Source: Leucobacter salsicius M1-8
GTDB taxonomy: Bacteria; Actinomycetota; Actinomycetes; Actinomycetales; Microbacteriaceae
Direction of reading: 5' to 3'
Length of the DNA stretch: 64,000 bases
Assembly (NCBI RefSeq): GCF_000350525.1
Contig: NZ_AOCN01000008.1
Span: 1 to 64,000, forward strand
Under the pieces are notes generated by a model. That model saw only the letters and a list, made by a program, of their open reading frames with translations, was not told the DNA's origin and searched no databases. Below are positions 7,960 through 16,267 of the stretch, piece by piece (the stretch's first letter is position 1; each line of letters starts with the position of its first letter). The position numbers and the translations under genes are program-made.

Positions 7960-7965
7960 TAAAAT
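7960..7965 (+). promoter_or_regulatory. -10-like hexamer TAAAAT for a leaderless start
   Basis: TAAAAT ends 7 nt before the ATG at 7973 and no Shine-Dalgarno sequence precedes that ATG. Confidence 0.5.
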
Positions 7966-7972
7966 AGGCCCA

Positions 7973-9535
7973 ATGATCGATTCTTCGAGCGATTCAGCTC
8001 AGACGTCAGATTCCACCGGCAGCGCGGGCCGAATCAACCCTGACGATCTCGCGGTGGCCCTGCGGGTGCTTGCAGCAGTGCCGGCTCTGCCCGAGGACCA
8101 TCCCGACTTCTTGACGGTGCGCGACGCCACCTCAACCATGTACAAGGTTGTGCGCAAGGAACGCCGCCGCAAGGAACGCGACGCAATCTTGAACGCGGAC
8201 CGCGCGGTCATCGCAAACACCGCAACTGGTGCCCCCGATCGCATCGACGACGAGACGCAGGGGTTTGACCTCGAGTCCCCCACCGATGCGCCGACCGCGG
8301 GCGAACTCATCAAGCCGCAGAACTGCTACATCTGCAAGCAGCCCTACACCCGCGTCGATGCGTTCTACCATCAGCTGTGCCCCGCGTGCGCGACGTTCAG
8401 CCACGGCAAGCGCAACGCCCGCACCGATCTCACGGGCAAGCGCGCGCTGCTGACGGGCGGCCGAGCCAAGATCGGCATGCACATTGCGCTGCGTCTGCTG
8501 CGCGATGGCGCCCACACGACGATCACCACGCGATTCCCCAAGGACGCTGCCCGTCGCTTCGCGTCCCTCCCCGACTCCGCCGAGTGGATCGACCGGCTCA
8601 AGGTCGTCGGCATCGATCTGCGCGACCCCTCGCAGGTCACCGCGCTCGCCGACTCGGTCGCGGCAGCAGGCCCGCTTGACATCCTGATCAACAACGCCGC
8701 GCAGACCGTGCGCCGCTCACCCGGCTCCTACTCGCTGCTCGCCGACGCCGAACTGCAGCCACTGCCCGACGGCCCCATGCCTCCCATCGAAACGTTTGGG
8801 CGCACCGCGCAGCTGCACCCCCAGGCGCTGCAGGCATCGGTCGATGCCGATCCGGATCTTGCAGAATCGGCGCTCTCGACCGCAGCCCTCTCGACCGCGG
8901 GGCTCGCGGGTACCGTGGCCGAGGGCTTCGCGCAGACCCTCACCGCCGGTGACCTGACCGCGCTCGCAATGGCACCGGGATCGTCCTCACTCGAGAAGCA
9001 TGCCGACGGCAGCGCCATCGACGCCGGCGGGCTCGTGCCCGACGTCACCCACTCGAACAGCTGGGTGCAACACGTGCAAGAGGTCGACCCGCTCGAGATG
9101 CTCGAGGTACAGCTGTGCAACACGACCGCGCCCTTCCTACTGATCAGCCGACTGCGGGCGTCGATGGCGCAGGCCAACGCGCGCCGCACCTACATCGTGA
9201 ACGTCTCGGCGATGGAGGGGCAGTTCTCCAGGCGCTACAAGGGTCCTGGTCACCCGCACACCAACATGGCGAAGGCGGCCCTCAACATGCTGACCCGTAC
9301 CAGCGCGGGCGAGATGTTTGAGACCGACCGCATTCTGATGACCGCCGTCGACACCGGCTGGATCACCGACGAGCGCCCCCACTTCACCAAGGTGCGGCTT
9401 GCCGAGGAGGGGTTCCACGCCCCGCTCGACCTCGTCGACGGCGCGGCCCGCGTGTACGACCCGATCGTGCGCGGCGAGGCTGGCGAGGACGTCTACGGTC
9501 GCTTCCTGAAGGACTACGAACCGAGCCCCTGGTAA
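7973..9535 (+). CDS. SDR-family oxidoreductase with N-terminal zinc-ribbon extension
   Basis: A 520-residue protein with a Rossmann domain from about residue 155. Nucleotide-binding TGGRAKIG (161-168) and the structural ILINNAAQT segment are present, so NAD(P) binding is likely. The first 150 residues are not SDR: a charged helical part, then CYIC and CPAC pairs (C118, C121, C136, C139) that look like a zinc ribbon. An insertion of about 85 residues follows the NNA motif. The expected catalytic Tyr of YxxxK is not in place: the segment before KAALNML reads HTNMAK, so Thr occupies the Tyr position, though a Tyr lies eight residues earlier (RRYKG). Substrate unknown. Start ATG with leaderless-type promoter; terminator follows. 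Confidence 0.8.
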   Translation: MIDSSSDSAQTSDSTGSAGRINPDDLAVALRVLAAVPALPEDHPDFLTVRDATSTMYKVVRKERRRKERDAILNADRAVIANTATGAPDRIDDETQGFDLESPTDAPTAGELIKPQNCYICKQPYTRVDAFYHQLCPACATFSHGKRNARTDLTGKRALLTGGRAKIGMHIALRLLRDGAHTTITTRFPKDAARRFASLPDSAEWIDRLKVVGIDLRDPSQVTALADSVAAAGPLDILINNAAQTVRRSPGSYSLLADAELQPLPDGPMPPIETFGRTAQLHPQALQASVDADPDLAESALSTAALSTAGLAGTVAEGFAQTLTAGDLTALAMAPGSSSLEKHADGSAIDAGGLVPDVTHSNSWVQHVQEVDPLEMLEVQLCNTTAPFLLISRLRASMAQANARRTYIVNVSAMEGQFSRRYKGPGHPHTNMAKAALNMLTRTSAGEMFETDRILMTAVDTGWITDERPHFTKVRLAEEGFHAPLDLVDGAARVYDPIVRGEAGEDVYGRFLKDYEPSPW

Positions 9536-9549
9536 ATCACGCTCGATTA

Positions 9550-9580
9550 ACCGGGCCCGGTCACTCGGGCCCGGTTTGTC
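9550..9580 (+). terminator. Rho-independent terminator after the SDR gene
   Basis: Perfect 11-bp stem AACCGGGCCCG / CGGGCCCGGTT, 6-nt loop, then TTTGT. It also lies downstream of the convergent GNAT gene. Confidence 0.8.
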
Positions 9581-9606
9581 ATGATCGGCGCGTTTCGCGG
9601 TGCGCG

Positions 9607-9960
9607 CTACAGCGCCTTGATTGCCCGCAGGTGCTCGGGCCGCGGTTCGACCACGTGATCCGCTACCTCGGGGTGCTTCTTCACCCACACCGCGACGTAT
9701 GGGCACACCGGCACAATCTTGTATCCCGCCGCGATCGTGTCGTCGATGGCGAACCGCACGAGCACGCCCGCGAGCCCCTGCCCGCCATACTCTGCCAGAA
9801 CGCCCGTGTGGTACATCACCCGCTCGGTGGAGGCAGCGAGATCGACATACGATTCCTCCCCGATGTGCTTGGCGTCGCCGCCGCTCTCGCCGCGATCGAT
9901 CAACGCATACTCGCGGTCGGCGGCGCGATGCTCGACAACAAATCGTTCGTTCGTCTTCAC
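9607..9960 (-). CDS. Small GNAT-family N-acetyltransferase (YjdJ-like)
   Basis: A 117-residue acetyl-CoA-dependent acyltransferase of the short GNAT subgroup. The characteristic parts are EYGGQGLAGVLVRFAIDD (acetyl-CoA pyrophosphate loop, GGQGLA) and the family ending VPVCPYVAVWVKKHPEVAD. The GTG at 9960 is chosen over an ATG eight codons upstream because GAAGGAG lies just before it. It is the last gene in a minus-strand run behind the pirin and AhpD-like genes but separated from them by about 40 nt. Substrate not known for this subgroup. Confidence 0.85.
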   Translation of the reverse strand: MKTNERFVVEHRAADREYALIDRGESGGDAKHIGEESYVDLAASTERVMYHTGVLAEYGGQGLAGVLVRFAIDDTIAAGYKIVPVCPYVAVWVKKHPEVADHVVEPRPEHLRAIKAL

Positions 9961-10002
9961 GGGGTCTCCTTCTCTCTCACACATTCTCGGGCTGAATCGG
10001 CG

Positions 10003-10998
10003 TTACCCGCGCGGCTTCAGCCGCGCGATCGGGGTGGGCGGTGCCGGCAGCGGGGGCCGCTCCCCCGGCGGAAACACGCCAAACAGGGGCCGCTTCCCGA
10101 CGTCACGCGGATCCGGAGCTTCGAAGCCCAGCTCCGCCTGGTAGCGCCTGCGGTACTCGAGAATCTCGTCGTGGTCTCGGCCAATGAAGTTCCACCACAT
10201 CACGATCGGCTCGCCCAGTGGCACCCCGCCGAGCAGAATCACCCGGGTCCCGTTGGGGCCCGCGGCGAGCGTTAGCGTATCGGAACCCAGCGGCACATAG
10301 CCGAGCTCGCGGTGTGCGACCGGCACCCCGTTCACGAGTAGCGCGCTGCTCTCGGCAAGCACAGCATGCTCGAAATCGGGCCGGATCGCGATCGTTACGT
10401 GAGCCCCGGGCTCAAGCAACAGCTCGGCACCGAGCAAGTCTGGCGTGAGTGTTTCTACAGGCGACGCCGCGCCCGCGAGCTCGCCAATGAACACGCGCAC
10501 CGTCGCGCCCGCGAGCTCCACTGGTTCGGGCGCGTAGTGCACAAACTCGTTCTCACGGTGTCGCGTCCCGTCGGGTAGCGCGTACCAGAGCTGCACGCCG
10601 TGCAGCGTGGTCGTGCCGGGGGCGCTGATCTCCTGGTGCGTGATGCCGCGGCCCGCGATCATCAGGTTGAGTTCGCCGGGCAGCACCCAAGCCGCCGTGC
10701 CGCCCGAGTCAAGGTGATCGATACGCCCTGCGAACAGCCACGACACAGTCGCGAGCCCCGTGTGGGGATGCCGGGGCACCTCCATTCCCCCGGTGTCGGC
10801 GACGTCGTCGGGCCCGTAGTGGTCGAGGAAGCACCAGGCCCCCACGAGCGAACGCTGCCTCTGGGGTAGCGTTCGATATACGGTCATGGCGCGCAGCCCG
10901 CCCAGCGGCACGAGTCGCGGCTCGAGCACCTCAACGCTGGTGCATAGCTCGCCGGGACCCAGCATGGTCTCCTCGGGGCGCGGATCGAGATTACTCAC
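10003..10998 (-). CDS. Pirin family protein
   Basis: Bicupin of 331 residues. The N-terminal cupin carries the pirin metal-site pattern PRHPHTGLATVSWLFAG followed by DH, and then a second pattern in GRGITHQEISAPGTTTLHG. The C-terminal cupin (about 190-290) ends with MWWNFIGRDHDEI, a strong pirin-family signature. Some bacterial pirins are quercetin dioxygenases or metabolic regulators; the function here is open. The GTG at 10998 is favoured because it begins 7 nt after the stop of the AhpD-like gene, suggesting one operon responsive to oxidative conditions. Confidence 0.9.
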   Translation of the reverse strand: MSNLDPRPEETMLGPGELCTSVEVLEPRLVPLGGLRAMTVYRTLPQRQRSLVGAWCFLDHYGPDDVADTGGMEVPRHPHTGLATVSWLFAGRIDHLDSGGTAAWVLPGELNLMIAGRGITHQEISAPGTTTLHGVQLWYALPDGTRHRENEFVHYAPEPVELAGATVRVFIGELAGAASPVETLTPDLLGAELLLEPGAHVTIAIRPDFEHAVLAESSALLVNGVPVAHRELGYVPLGSDTLTLAAGPNGTRVILLGGVPLGEPIVMWWNFIGRDHDEILEYRRRYQAELGFEAPDPRDVGKRPLFGVFPPGERPPLPAPPTPIARLKPRG

Positions 10999-11005
10999 CG
11001 CGTGC

Positions 11006-11491
11006 CTATGCCTCGGCCTGACGGACCACTTTGCCGCTAGCGTCACGCGGGCGCACCGGGTGCTCGCTCAAGATCGATACACGGTTGAACGCATTGATGG
11101 CAATCGCGACCCACTCTGCGGCGACAAATGCGTCTTCCCCGAGCACCGCAAGTGCGCCGGCCAGGTCGGCCTTCGCGTCCTCGTTCAACGGCAACTGAGT
11201 CGCGGCCTCGGCCACCGCGAGCAGCGCGGTTTCTCGCTCGGTAAAGATCGAGGTCTCGCGCCAGGCAGAGATCAGGTCGAGTCGCTGCTGCGGCACACCT
11301 GCTTGGCGCGCCTGCCGTGAGTGGAGGTCGAGGCAGAACGCGCAGCCGTTGAGCTGGGAGGCGCGCACGTTAATCAGTTCGAACTCGGCGGGTGTCAGTC
11401 CGCGCTTCAGCGCGGCCGTGCGAATCTCGGCCGAAAAGTTCTGCGCCGCGTTCCACGCATCCGGCATCACCTTGTCGATATACGGCCGCAT
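11006..11491 (-). CDS. Carboxymuconolactone decarboxylase / AhpD-family peroxidase-like protein
   Basis: A 161-residue helical protein with the redox motif CAFCLDLH (C50, C53, H57), the CxxC-x3-H arrangement of AhpD-type alkylhydroperoxidases. The ATG at 11491 has GAGGGAG directly upstream; the frame stays open for 21 more codons without such a signal. A following NRVSILSEHPVRPRD segment suits the AhpD/CMD family. It sits immediately upstream of the pirin gene and probably shares a transcript. A role in peroxide detoxification is inferred from the family. Confidence 0.88.
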   Translation of the reverse strand: MRPYIDKVMPDAWNAAQNFSAEIRTAALKRGLTPAEFELINVRASQLNGCAFCLDLHSRQARQAGVPQQRLDLISAWRETSIFTERETALLAVAEAATQLPLNEDAKADLAGALAVLGEDAFVAAEWVAIAINAFNRVSILSEHPVRPRDASGKVVRQAEA

Positions 11492-11728
11492 GGCGCTCCC
11501 TCGCTCGTCATTCGTCGTCAGTCCTTCGCCGAGAGCCCCCTGGCTGCCCGACACTGATCAACCTGTGCTCATCTTCTCACTTGCCACCGAAGCGTGCATC
11601 TGAAGGATGGGCTTGTCGGTAGTTTTCCAGCAGCCGAAACGTGCCAACGAATCGTTGCACCGACCAACCTGTGCGCCGACGAACCTGTGCGCTGACGACC
11701 CGTTGGGCAGTTTTTCAAACCAGTTTTG

Positions 11729-11734
11729 TACGAT
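11729..11734 (+). promoter_or_regulatory. -10-like hexamer TACGAT for a leaderless start
   Basis: TACGAT ends 7 nt before the ATG at 11742. A short near-duplicate (ACCTGTGCGC twice within 11665-11690) lies upstream. Confidence 0.45.
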
Positions 11735-11741
11735 CGCCTCA

Positions 11742-12725
11742 ATGCCAGATTCTTACCGTGCCCCGGCCAATCCCCCGCAGGGCAGCCGTGCCCGCCGCAC
11801 ACGTTGGGCGCGAACCATCGCTGTTGTCTCGGTCGTATTGACGCTCACGATCGCGCTCCACTCCGTGCTGCCCGGATCTCTCGGCACTCTCACCGCCACG
11901 GTGCTTCCCTGGCTCGGTTGGCTACTCCCGGCGCTCACAATCGGCGCGCTGGCCACTCGGCGCCGTCGGGCCTGGATCATCACGCTCGTCCCCGCGCTTA
12001 CCTGGTCGCTGCTGGTGGCACCCGCGGCTTTGCCGCTCGGCGAGGCAGGCGGATCTGTATCCGAGTCAAGCCCGCTCACGGTCGCGACCCATAACGTGCG
12101 CGGCGGCGAGGGAACCGCCATCGAGTCGGCCCGCACGCTCGCGTCCGAGGGCGCCGACCTGATCTCGCTCGTCGAGCTCACGAGCGAGGAGCGCGAGGGA
12201 GCCGCGGCCGAGCTCGCGGCGAGCCACCCCTACTCGTACCAAGTGGGCACCGTTGGGTTCTGGAGTAAGTACCCGATCGAGCAGGAGAAACCCCTCGACC
12301 TTGGCCTCGGATGGAAGCGCGCACTGTCAGCCGATGTGTTGGCCCCCGGCGGCACCGTCAGCGTGTACGTCGTGCACGCGGCCTCGTTTCGCCCGGGGTT
12401 TCAGACCGAACGGGACACCATGCTCCGTAACCTGGGCGAGCTGGTGCCGCAGGACCTCAGCGAGCGCCTTATCGTGATGGGCGACTTCAACGCGACCACC
12501 TTTGATCCGGCGCTCGGGCCACTGCTGGAGACCGTGAGCGAGCCGCGCACCTCGGGGCTGTCGTGGGGGTTCACCTGGCCGGCCGCGGCGCCCATCGCAC
12601 GGATTGACCATATCTTTGAGCGCGGACTCACCGCGACCGACAGCCGCGTGCTGCCGGCGGGTGCGAGCGATCACAAGGCAATCGTGACCCGATTCACCGA
12701 CGAGCCGGCTCCCGAGACGCCTTAG
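11742..12725 (+). CDS. Membrane-anchored endonuclease/exonuclease/phosphatase (EEP) family protein
   Basis: A 327-residue protein with three hydrophobic segments near the N-terminus (about 24-45, 49-70 and 78-98) and an EEP hydrolase domain that would face outside. Catalytic landmarks are THNVRG (Asn), LVELTSEE (metal Glu), GDFNATTFDP (Asp-x-Asn), and the C-terminal DHIF and SDHKAIV (Asp-His). The substrate may be a phosphodiester such as nucleic acid or lipid phosphate; homologues are often called YafD-like. The ATG at 11742 was chosen because of the -10 hexamer and the hydrophobic segment that follows. It is convergent with the amidohydrolase gene, 3 nt apart. Confidence 0.85.
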   Translation: MPDSYRAPANPPQGSRARRTRWARTIAVVSVVLTLTIALHSVLPGSLGTLTATVLPWLGWLLPALTIGALATRRRRAWIITLVPALTWSLLVAPAALPLGEAGGSVSESSPLTVATHNVRGGEGTAIESARTLASEGADLISLVELTSEEREGAAAELAASHPYSYQVGTVGFWSKYPIEQEKPLDLGLGWKRALSADVLAPGGTVSVYVVHAASFRPGFQTERDTMLRNLGELVPQDLSERLIVMGDFNATTFDPALGPLLETVSEPRTSGLSWGFTWPAAAPIARIDHIFERGLTATDSRVLPAGASDHKAIVTRFTDEPAPETP

Positions 12726-12728
12726 GTT

Positions 12729-14366
12729 CTATCCGCTCACCGCAACACGCTCGCGCTCAAACACGAGGTCCCCGGCGAGATAGGTGGCGAGCACCCGCGT
12801 TGCGGCGAGTTCCTCGGGCGTGACGACGCAGGGGTCACGATCGACGACGATCAGGTCGGCGTACTTGCCGGGCTCGATGCTGCCAATGTGGTTCTCGGAC
12901 CGCAGCTGCCAGGCCGCATTGACCGTGTGAGCGCGCAGCGCATCGTCGCGGGAGACGCCCTTCGCGCCGTCGAGCGCGCGGCCGGTGTTGCTCAACCTGG
13001 TCATCGCGACCGACATGTTGCGAAACGGTTCGAGCGGGGTCACCGTGCCGTCGTTGTGAAACGTCGCACGCATGCCCGCCGCAAATGCCGCCTGCGCGTC
13101 GGCCCAGCGCGCGCCCGGCGCACCAAACAGCTCATCGACCAGCACGTCACCCCAGTAGTGGACGTGGTCGACAAACACGCTCGCGGTGACCCCGAGCGCT
13201 GCAGCGCGCTCAAACTGAGCCGGGGTCATCGCCCCCACGTGCTCGAGCCGAAACCGGTGGTCCGTGAGCTGGAACTCGTCAATGACCTGTTCCCACACGT
13301 CGAGCACGGTATCGATCGCGATGTCGCCGTGCGCGTGGCAGGCGAGCTGCCACCCTTCGTGCGCGTATGCGCGTGAGATCTCGAGCAGCTGCTCCGCCGA
13401 AAAGTTGGCCGCGCCGCGGTGCCCCGGGGCGAGCCCCATCGCCGCCGTCGTCGCGTTGTCGAGGTACGAAAACGATGTCGCAACGTTGCCCACCCAGGGC
13501 GACCCGTCGGCCCAGGTCTTGATCCCAATCTGGCGCACGAGATCGTCGCCGTTGTCACGCGCCACCGATGCAGAACCTCCCGGCCTGGACATCTCGTAGC
13601 CGCGCAGCCGCGCAGTGAGCCCGAATGTGGCGCGCGCCGCCCCGATGAGCGGCGCCCGATCGGGTTCCCAGGACAGGTCGCCCAGCGTCGTGACACCGGC
13701 GGCGCTCGCGCGGCGCAGCTCGGCCGCCACCAGCGCCCCAAACTCCGCATATGCGCCACCGATCAGCGGCCCCACCACCGAGTACACCGCGGCCGTTTCG
13801 AGGGCAACGCCTGTGAGGTCGCCCGCTTCGTCACGCACGTACGATGATCCGGCCGGGTCAGGGGTATCGCGGTCGAGCCCGGCGAGCCTCGCCGCGGCCG
13901 AGTTGAAGAACGCCGTGTGTCCCGAATTGTGCAAGATCACGACGGGAACGTCACCCGCGAGGGCGTCGAGGCTTTCCCGCGTGGGGTCCTGCAGCCCGCG
14001 CTGCAGCAGCGGATCCCACCCGTTCGCGAGCACCCCGCCCGGCCGCTGCGCGATGGCGTCAGTAATGAGCCGCATCACGTCGCCTGCATCGGGCACGATG
14101 ACGGGGCGAATGTCGACGACATGGTCGCTCAGGAGCACCGCACTCGAGGTCGGGTGGCCGTGCGGCTCGATAAGGCCGGGGAGCAGCACGCGGTCGCCCA
14201 GTTCAATGACCTCAAGCGAGGCGATTTCATCCGGCTCGAGAGCGGCCCGCGCTTCGTCTTCGCTGCCGACGGCCGCGATCCGGCCATCCCGCACAAGTAC
14301 GGCGCCTGCCTGGGGCGTCGCGTCATTCATCGTCACCACTGCGCCTACAAACAGAGTCGCGTTCAC
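12729..14366 (-). CDS. Amidohydrolase family protein (YtcJ-like, Amidohydro_3)
   Basis: Metal-dependent hydrolase of 545 residues. Metal-ligand motifs appear in order: PGLIEPHGHPTS (HxH), KTWADGSPW, CHAHGDIAIDTV, RLEHVGAMT and FHNDGTVTPLEPF (final Asp), with the usual C-terminal IEPGKYADLIVVDRDP beta-sandwich strand. No signal peptide, so cytosolic. The GTG at 14366 is chosen because AAAGGAA stands 6 nt upstream. YtcJ-like enzymes cleave amides such as N-substituted formamides or acyl-amino compounds; the substrate is unknown. It is divergent from the DsbA-like gene, and a 16-bp palindrome lies in the shared intergenic region. Confidence 0.87.
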   Translation of the reverse strand: MNATLFVGAVVTMNDATPQAGAVLVRDGRIAAVGSEDEARAALEPDEIASLEVIELGDRVLLPGLIEPHGHPTSSAVLLSDHVVDIRPVIVPDAGDVMRLITDAIAQRPGGVLANGWDPLLQRGLQDPTRESLDALAGDVPVVILHNSGHTAFFNSAAARLAGLDRDTPDPAGSSYVRDEAGDLTGVALETAAVYSVVGPLIGGAYAEFGALVAAELRRASAAGVTTLGDLSWEPDRAPLIGAARATFGLTARLRGYEMSRPGGSASVARDNGDDLVRQIGIKTWADGSPWVGNVATSFSYLDNATTAAMGLAPGHRGAANFSAEQLLEISRAYAHEGWQLACHAHGDIAIDTVLDVWEQVIDEFQLTDHRFRLEHVGAMTPAQFERAAALGVTASVFVDHVHYWGDVLVDELFGAPGARWADAQAAFAAGMRATFHNDGTVTPLEPFRNMSVAMTRLSNTGRALDGAKGVSRDDALRAHTVNAAWQLRSENHIGSIEPGKYADLIVVDRDPCVVTPEELAATRVLATYLAGDLVFERERVAVSG

Positions 14367-14465
14367 GTCATTCCTTTCGTGTGGCACCCCTGTGTGCCCC
14401 AGCGCACCCCTACGCAGTTACCCTCGCAAGTGTGCCACAGGGATGCGGCATTGTGCAGCACGAAT

Positions 14466-14481
14466 TTTGATCCGGATCAAA
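14466..14481. promoter_or_regulatory. 16-bp perfect palindrome TTTGATCCGGATCAAA
   Basis: It lies in the 268-bp divergent interval between the amidohydrolase and DsbA-like genes, 100 nt from the former. It contains the GATCCGGATC core that recurs in this window. Confidence 0.45.
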
Positions 14482-14634
14482 CGGGCAATTTCGCGGCGAG
14501 CGCCGCGTGACCGAGGCCCGCTCTCCGAGCCTCGCGGGATCCTCATATCTCGGTGACCTAATGTTGGGAATCGCAGCAATGCCGTCGCCGGATCGGGTGC
14601 CCAACGCCCGCACGACCTCAGGAGATTTCTCACG

Positions 14635-15330
14635 ATGACCCAGCCAGCTTCGCAGTCGTGGTGGCAACGCCTCAGCACGTCAATGAAATCGTTGATCATC
14701 GCGGTGCCTGCGGTGCTCATCATTGCGGCGCTCGCCATCTCGATGTCTCTCGCGAGCCGACCGGTGCCGGTCCCTGTTCCGCAGACCGCGGCGGGGGTTC
14801 CCGAGACCGTAGCCGAGAATTCGCACGTGGTCGATGAGGTCGGCGACGATGCTCCCACGCTCGTCGAGTTTCTGGACTTCGAGTGTGAGGCCTGCGGCGC
14901 GCTCTACCCCTACATCGAGGATGTGCGCGAGCACTACGACGGCAAGATCAACTATGTCGTCCGCTACTTCCCGCTCGGTGGACACTTCAACTCGATGAAC
15001 GCGGCCGTCGCCGTTGAGGCCGCCGCTCAGCAGGGCAAGTTCGAGGAGATGTTCCACGAGATGCTGCAGTCGCAGGCCGACTGGGGCGAGAAGCAGACCT
15101 CCGAGGCTCCGCGCTTTCGCGGGTACGCAGAGAAGCTCGGCCTCGACATGGCCGCGTACGACGCGGCCATCGCTGACCCGGCGACCGAGGCGCGCGTGCA
15201 GGAGGACCTCGATGCCGGCACCGCGCTCGGCGTGACGGGCACCCCCACGTTCTTCCTCGACGGCAAGCAGCTGTCGCTCACCACCCCCGACGATCTGCCC
15301 GACGCGATCGACGCGTCGCTCGCGAAGTAG
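14635..15330 (+). CDS. DsbA-family thiol:disulfide oxidoreductase, membrane-anchored
   Basis: A 231-residue extracytoplasmic thioredoxin-fold protein. A single transmembrane segment (about 19-40) follows a short basic N-terminus, so it is anchored with the catalytic domain outside. The active site is FECEACGALYPY (C84-E-A-C87) and the cis-Pro loop is VTGTPTFFLDG near residue 200, which together define DsbA/thioredoxin_4 proteins. It probably oxidises or isomerises exported proteins. Start ATG with AGGAG 10 nt upstream. Monocistronic; the convergent arfB gene begins its stop 40 nt downstream. Confidence 0.9.
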   Translation: MTQPASQSWWQRLSTSMKSLIIAVPAVLIIAALAISMSLASRPVPVPVPQTAAGVPETVAENSHVVDEVGDDAPTLVEFLDFECEACGALYPYIEDVREHYDGKINYVVRYFPLGGHFNSMNAAVAVEAAAQQGKFEEMFHEMLQSQADWGEKQTSEAPRFRGYAEKLGLDMAAYDAAIADPATEARVQEDLDAGTALGVTGTPTFFLDGKQLSLTTPDDLPDAIDASLAK

Positions 15331-15369
15331 CTGCTTCGGGCGCTGAGACCGCCTGATCCTAGCCGCGAG

Positions 15370-15792
15370 TTACTCGCCCCGCGGGCGTTGCCGCAGCTTC
15401 TTCGTCTCGGATCTGCGCGTCTTCGTGGCCAGGTGTCGACGCTTCGAGCCACGGGTGGGCTTCGTCGCTCGGCGCTTGGGCCCGTCGGGCGCGAGTGCCT
15501 CGCGCACCAGGTCGGCGAGCTTCTCGAGCGCAATCTCGCGGTTGCGCAGCTGAGAACGCTGCTCCGACGCGGTCACGGTGATGGCGCCACCGATGAGGCG
15601 CTGATCCAGCCGCGTCAGCAACCGCTCGCGCTGCGCGTCTGACAGCGCCGCCGACTCCGCGACGTTCCACGTCAGTTCGACGCGGCTGTCCGACGTGTTG
15701 ACGTGCTGGCCACCCGGACCCGAGGACCGCGAGAACCGCCACCCCAGTTCCCCGGCGGGGAGGGTGAGCGCGGAAGTGACCTCAAGATCCAT
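15370..15792 (-). CDS. arfB: Alternative ribosome-rescue factor ArfB (class I release-factor-like peptidyl-tRNA hydrolase)
   Basis: A 140-residue protein that hydrolyses peptidyl-tRNA on stalled ribosomes. The catalytic GGQ is in SSGPGGQHVNTSDSRVEL (G27, G28, Q29), and the tail is strongly basic (KRRATKPTRGSKRRH and onward), as needed to enter the empty mRNA channel. Length and architecture match E. coli ArfB (YaeJ). The start ATG is the first residue of the conserved region. Single gene, convergent with the DsbA-like gene. Confidence 0.93.
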   Translation of the reverse strand: MDLEVTSALTLPAGELGWRFSRSSGPGGQHVNTSDSRVELTWNVAESAALSDAQRERLLTRLDQRLIGGAITVTASEQRSQLRNREIALEKLADLVREALAPDGPKRRATKPTRGSKRRHLATKTRRSETKKLRQRPRGE

Positions 15793-15851
15793 GTCTCTAG
15801 GTTCGCACGGATTCCAAGCCTCTCACGCTGATCCTGCTCCGGATCAATCGC

Positions 15852-16199
15852 TCACGGCAGGCTTTCTGGGTCGTAAAGGAACTCGCGCAGCTCTTGCGGG
15901 CAACCGCAGGCGTCCGCGAGGCGCGTCGCCCAGACGACGGCGTCGGCCCGCGTCGGCAGATTGAACACCGCGAAGCCACCCGTGATCGGCGGCGCCCCAG
16001 GGTAGCCGCCGGGTGTGACCGTGCCGTCGGCACCAATCAGCTCGGGCGCCACGCCCTCGTCGATGCCCGCGCCGAAGACCCAGACGCCAGCGGCCTTGGC
16101 CTGCGCCACTACCTTGCGGGACTCTGTGTCTGAGCGCTGCAGCGCCTCGCCCGTGAGCGTCATCGCCGCGGCGGGAAACGAGATGAGAAAGTTCGTCAT
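15852..16199 (-). CDS. YCII-related (DGPF-type) domain protein
   Basis: A 115-residue alpha/beta protein with the family layout: N-terminal FLISFPAAAM strand, a middle SRKVVAQAKAAGVWVFGAG segment, and PPITGGFAVFNLPTRADAVV followed by a Trp-containing helix. Family members are small, often encoded with ECF sigma factors or as single genes, and mostly lack a known reaction. The ATG at 16199 follows a 12-bp palindrome directly. It lies downstream of the FGE gene on the same strand, 68 nt apart. Confidence 0.8.
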   Translation of the reverse strand: MTNFLISFPAAAMTLTGEALQRSDTESRKVVAQAKAAGVWVFGAGIDEGVAPELIGADGTVTPGGYPGAPPITGGFAVFNLPTRADAVVWATRLADACGCPQELREFLYDPESLP

Positions 16200-16211
16200 A
16201 ATGACGTCATT
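16200..16211. promoter_or_regulatory. 12-bp palindrome AATGACGTCATT next to the YCII start codon
   Basis: Perfect palindrome adjoining the ATG of the YCII gene. It could be an operator or part of a leader; function not known. Confidence 0.35.
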
Positions 16212-16267
16212 CTCGCCTCCGGCGACGCGTCACTCAACCCCCTTGCGCGACGGGCTTCGTTGTCGGG

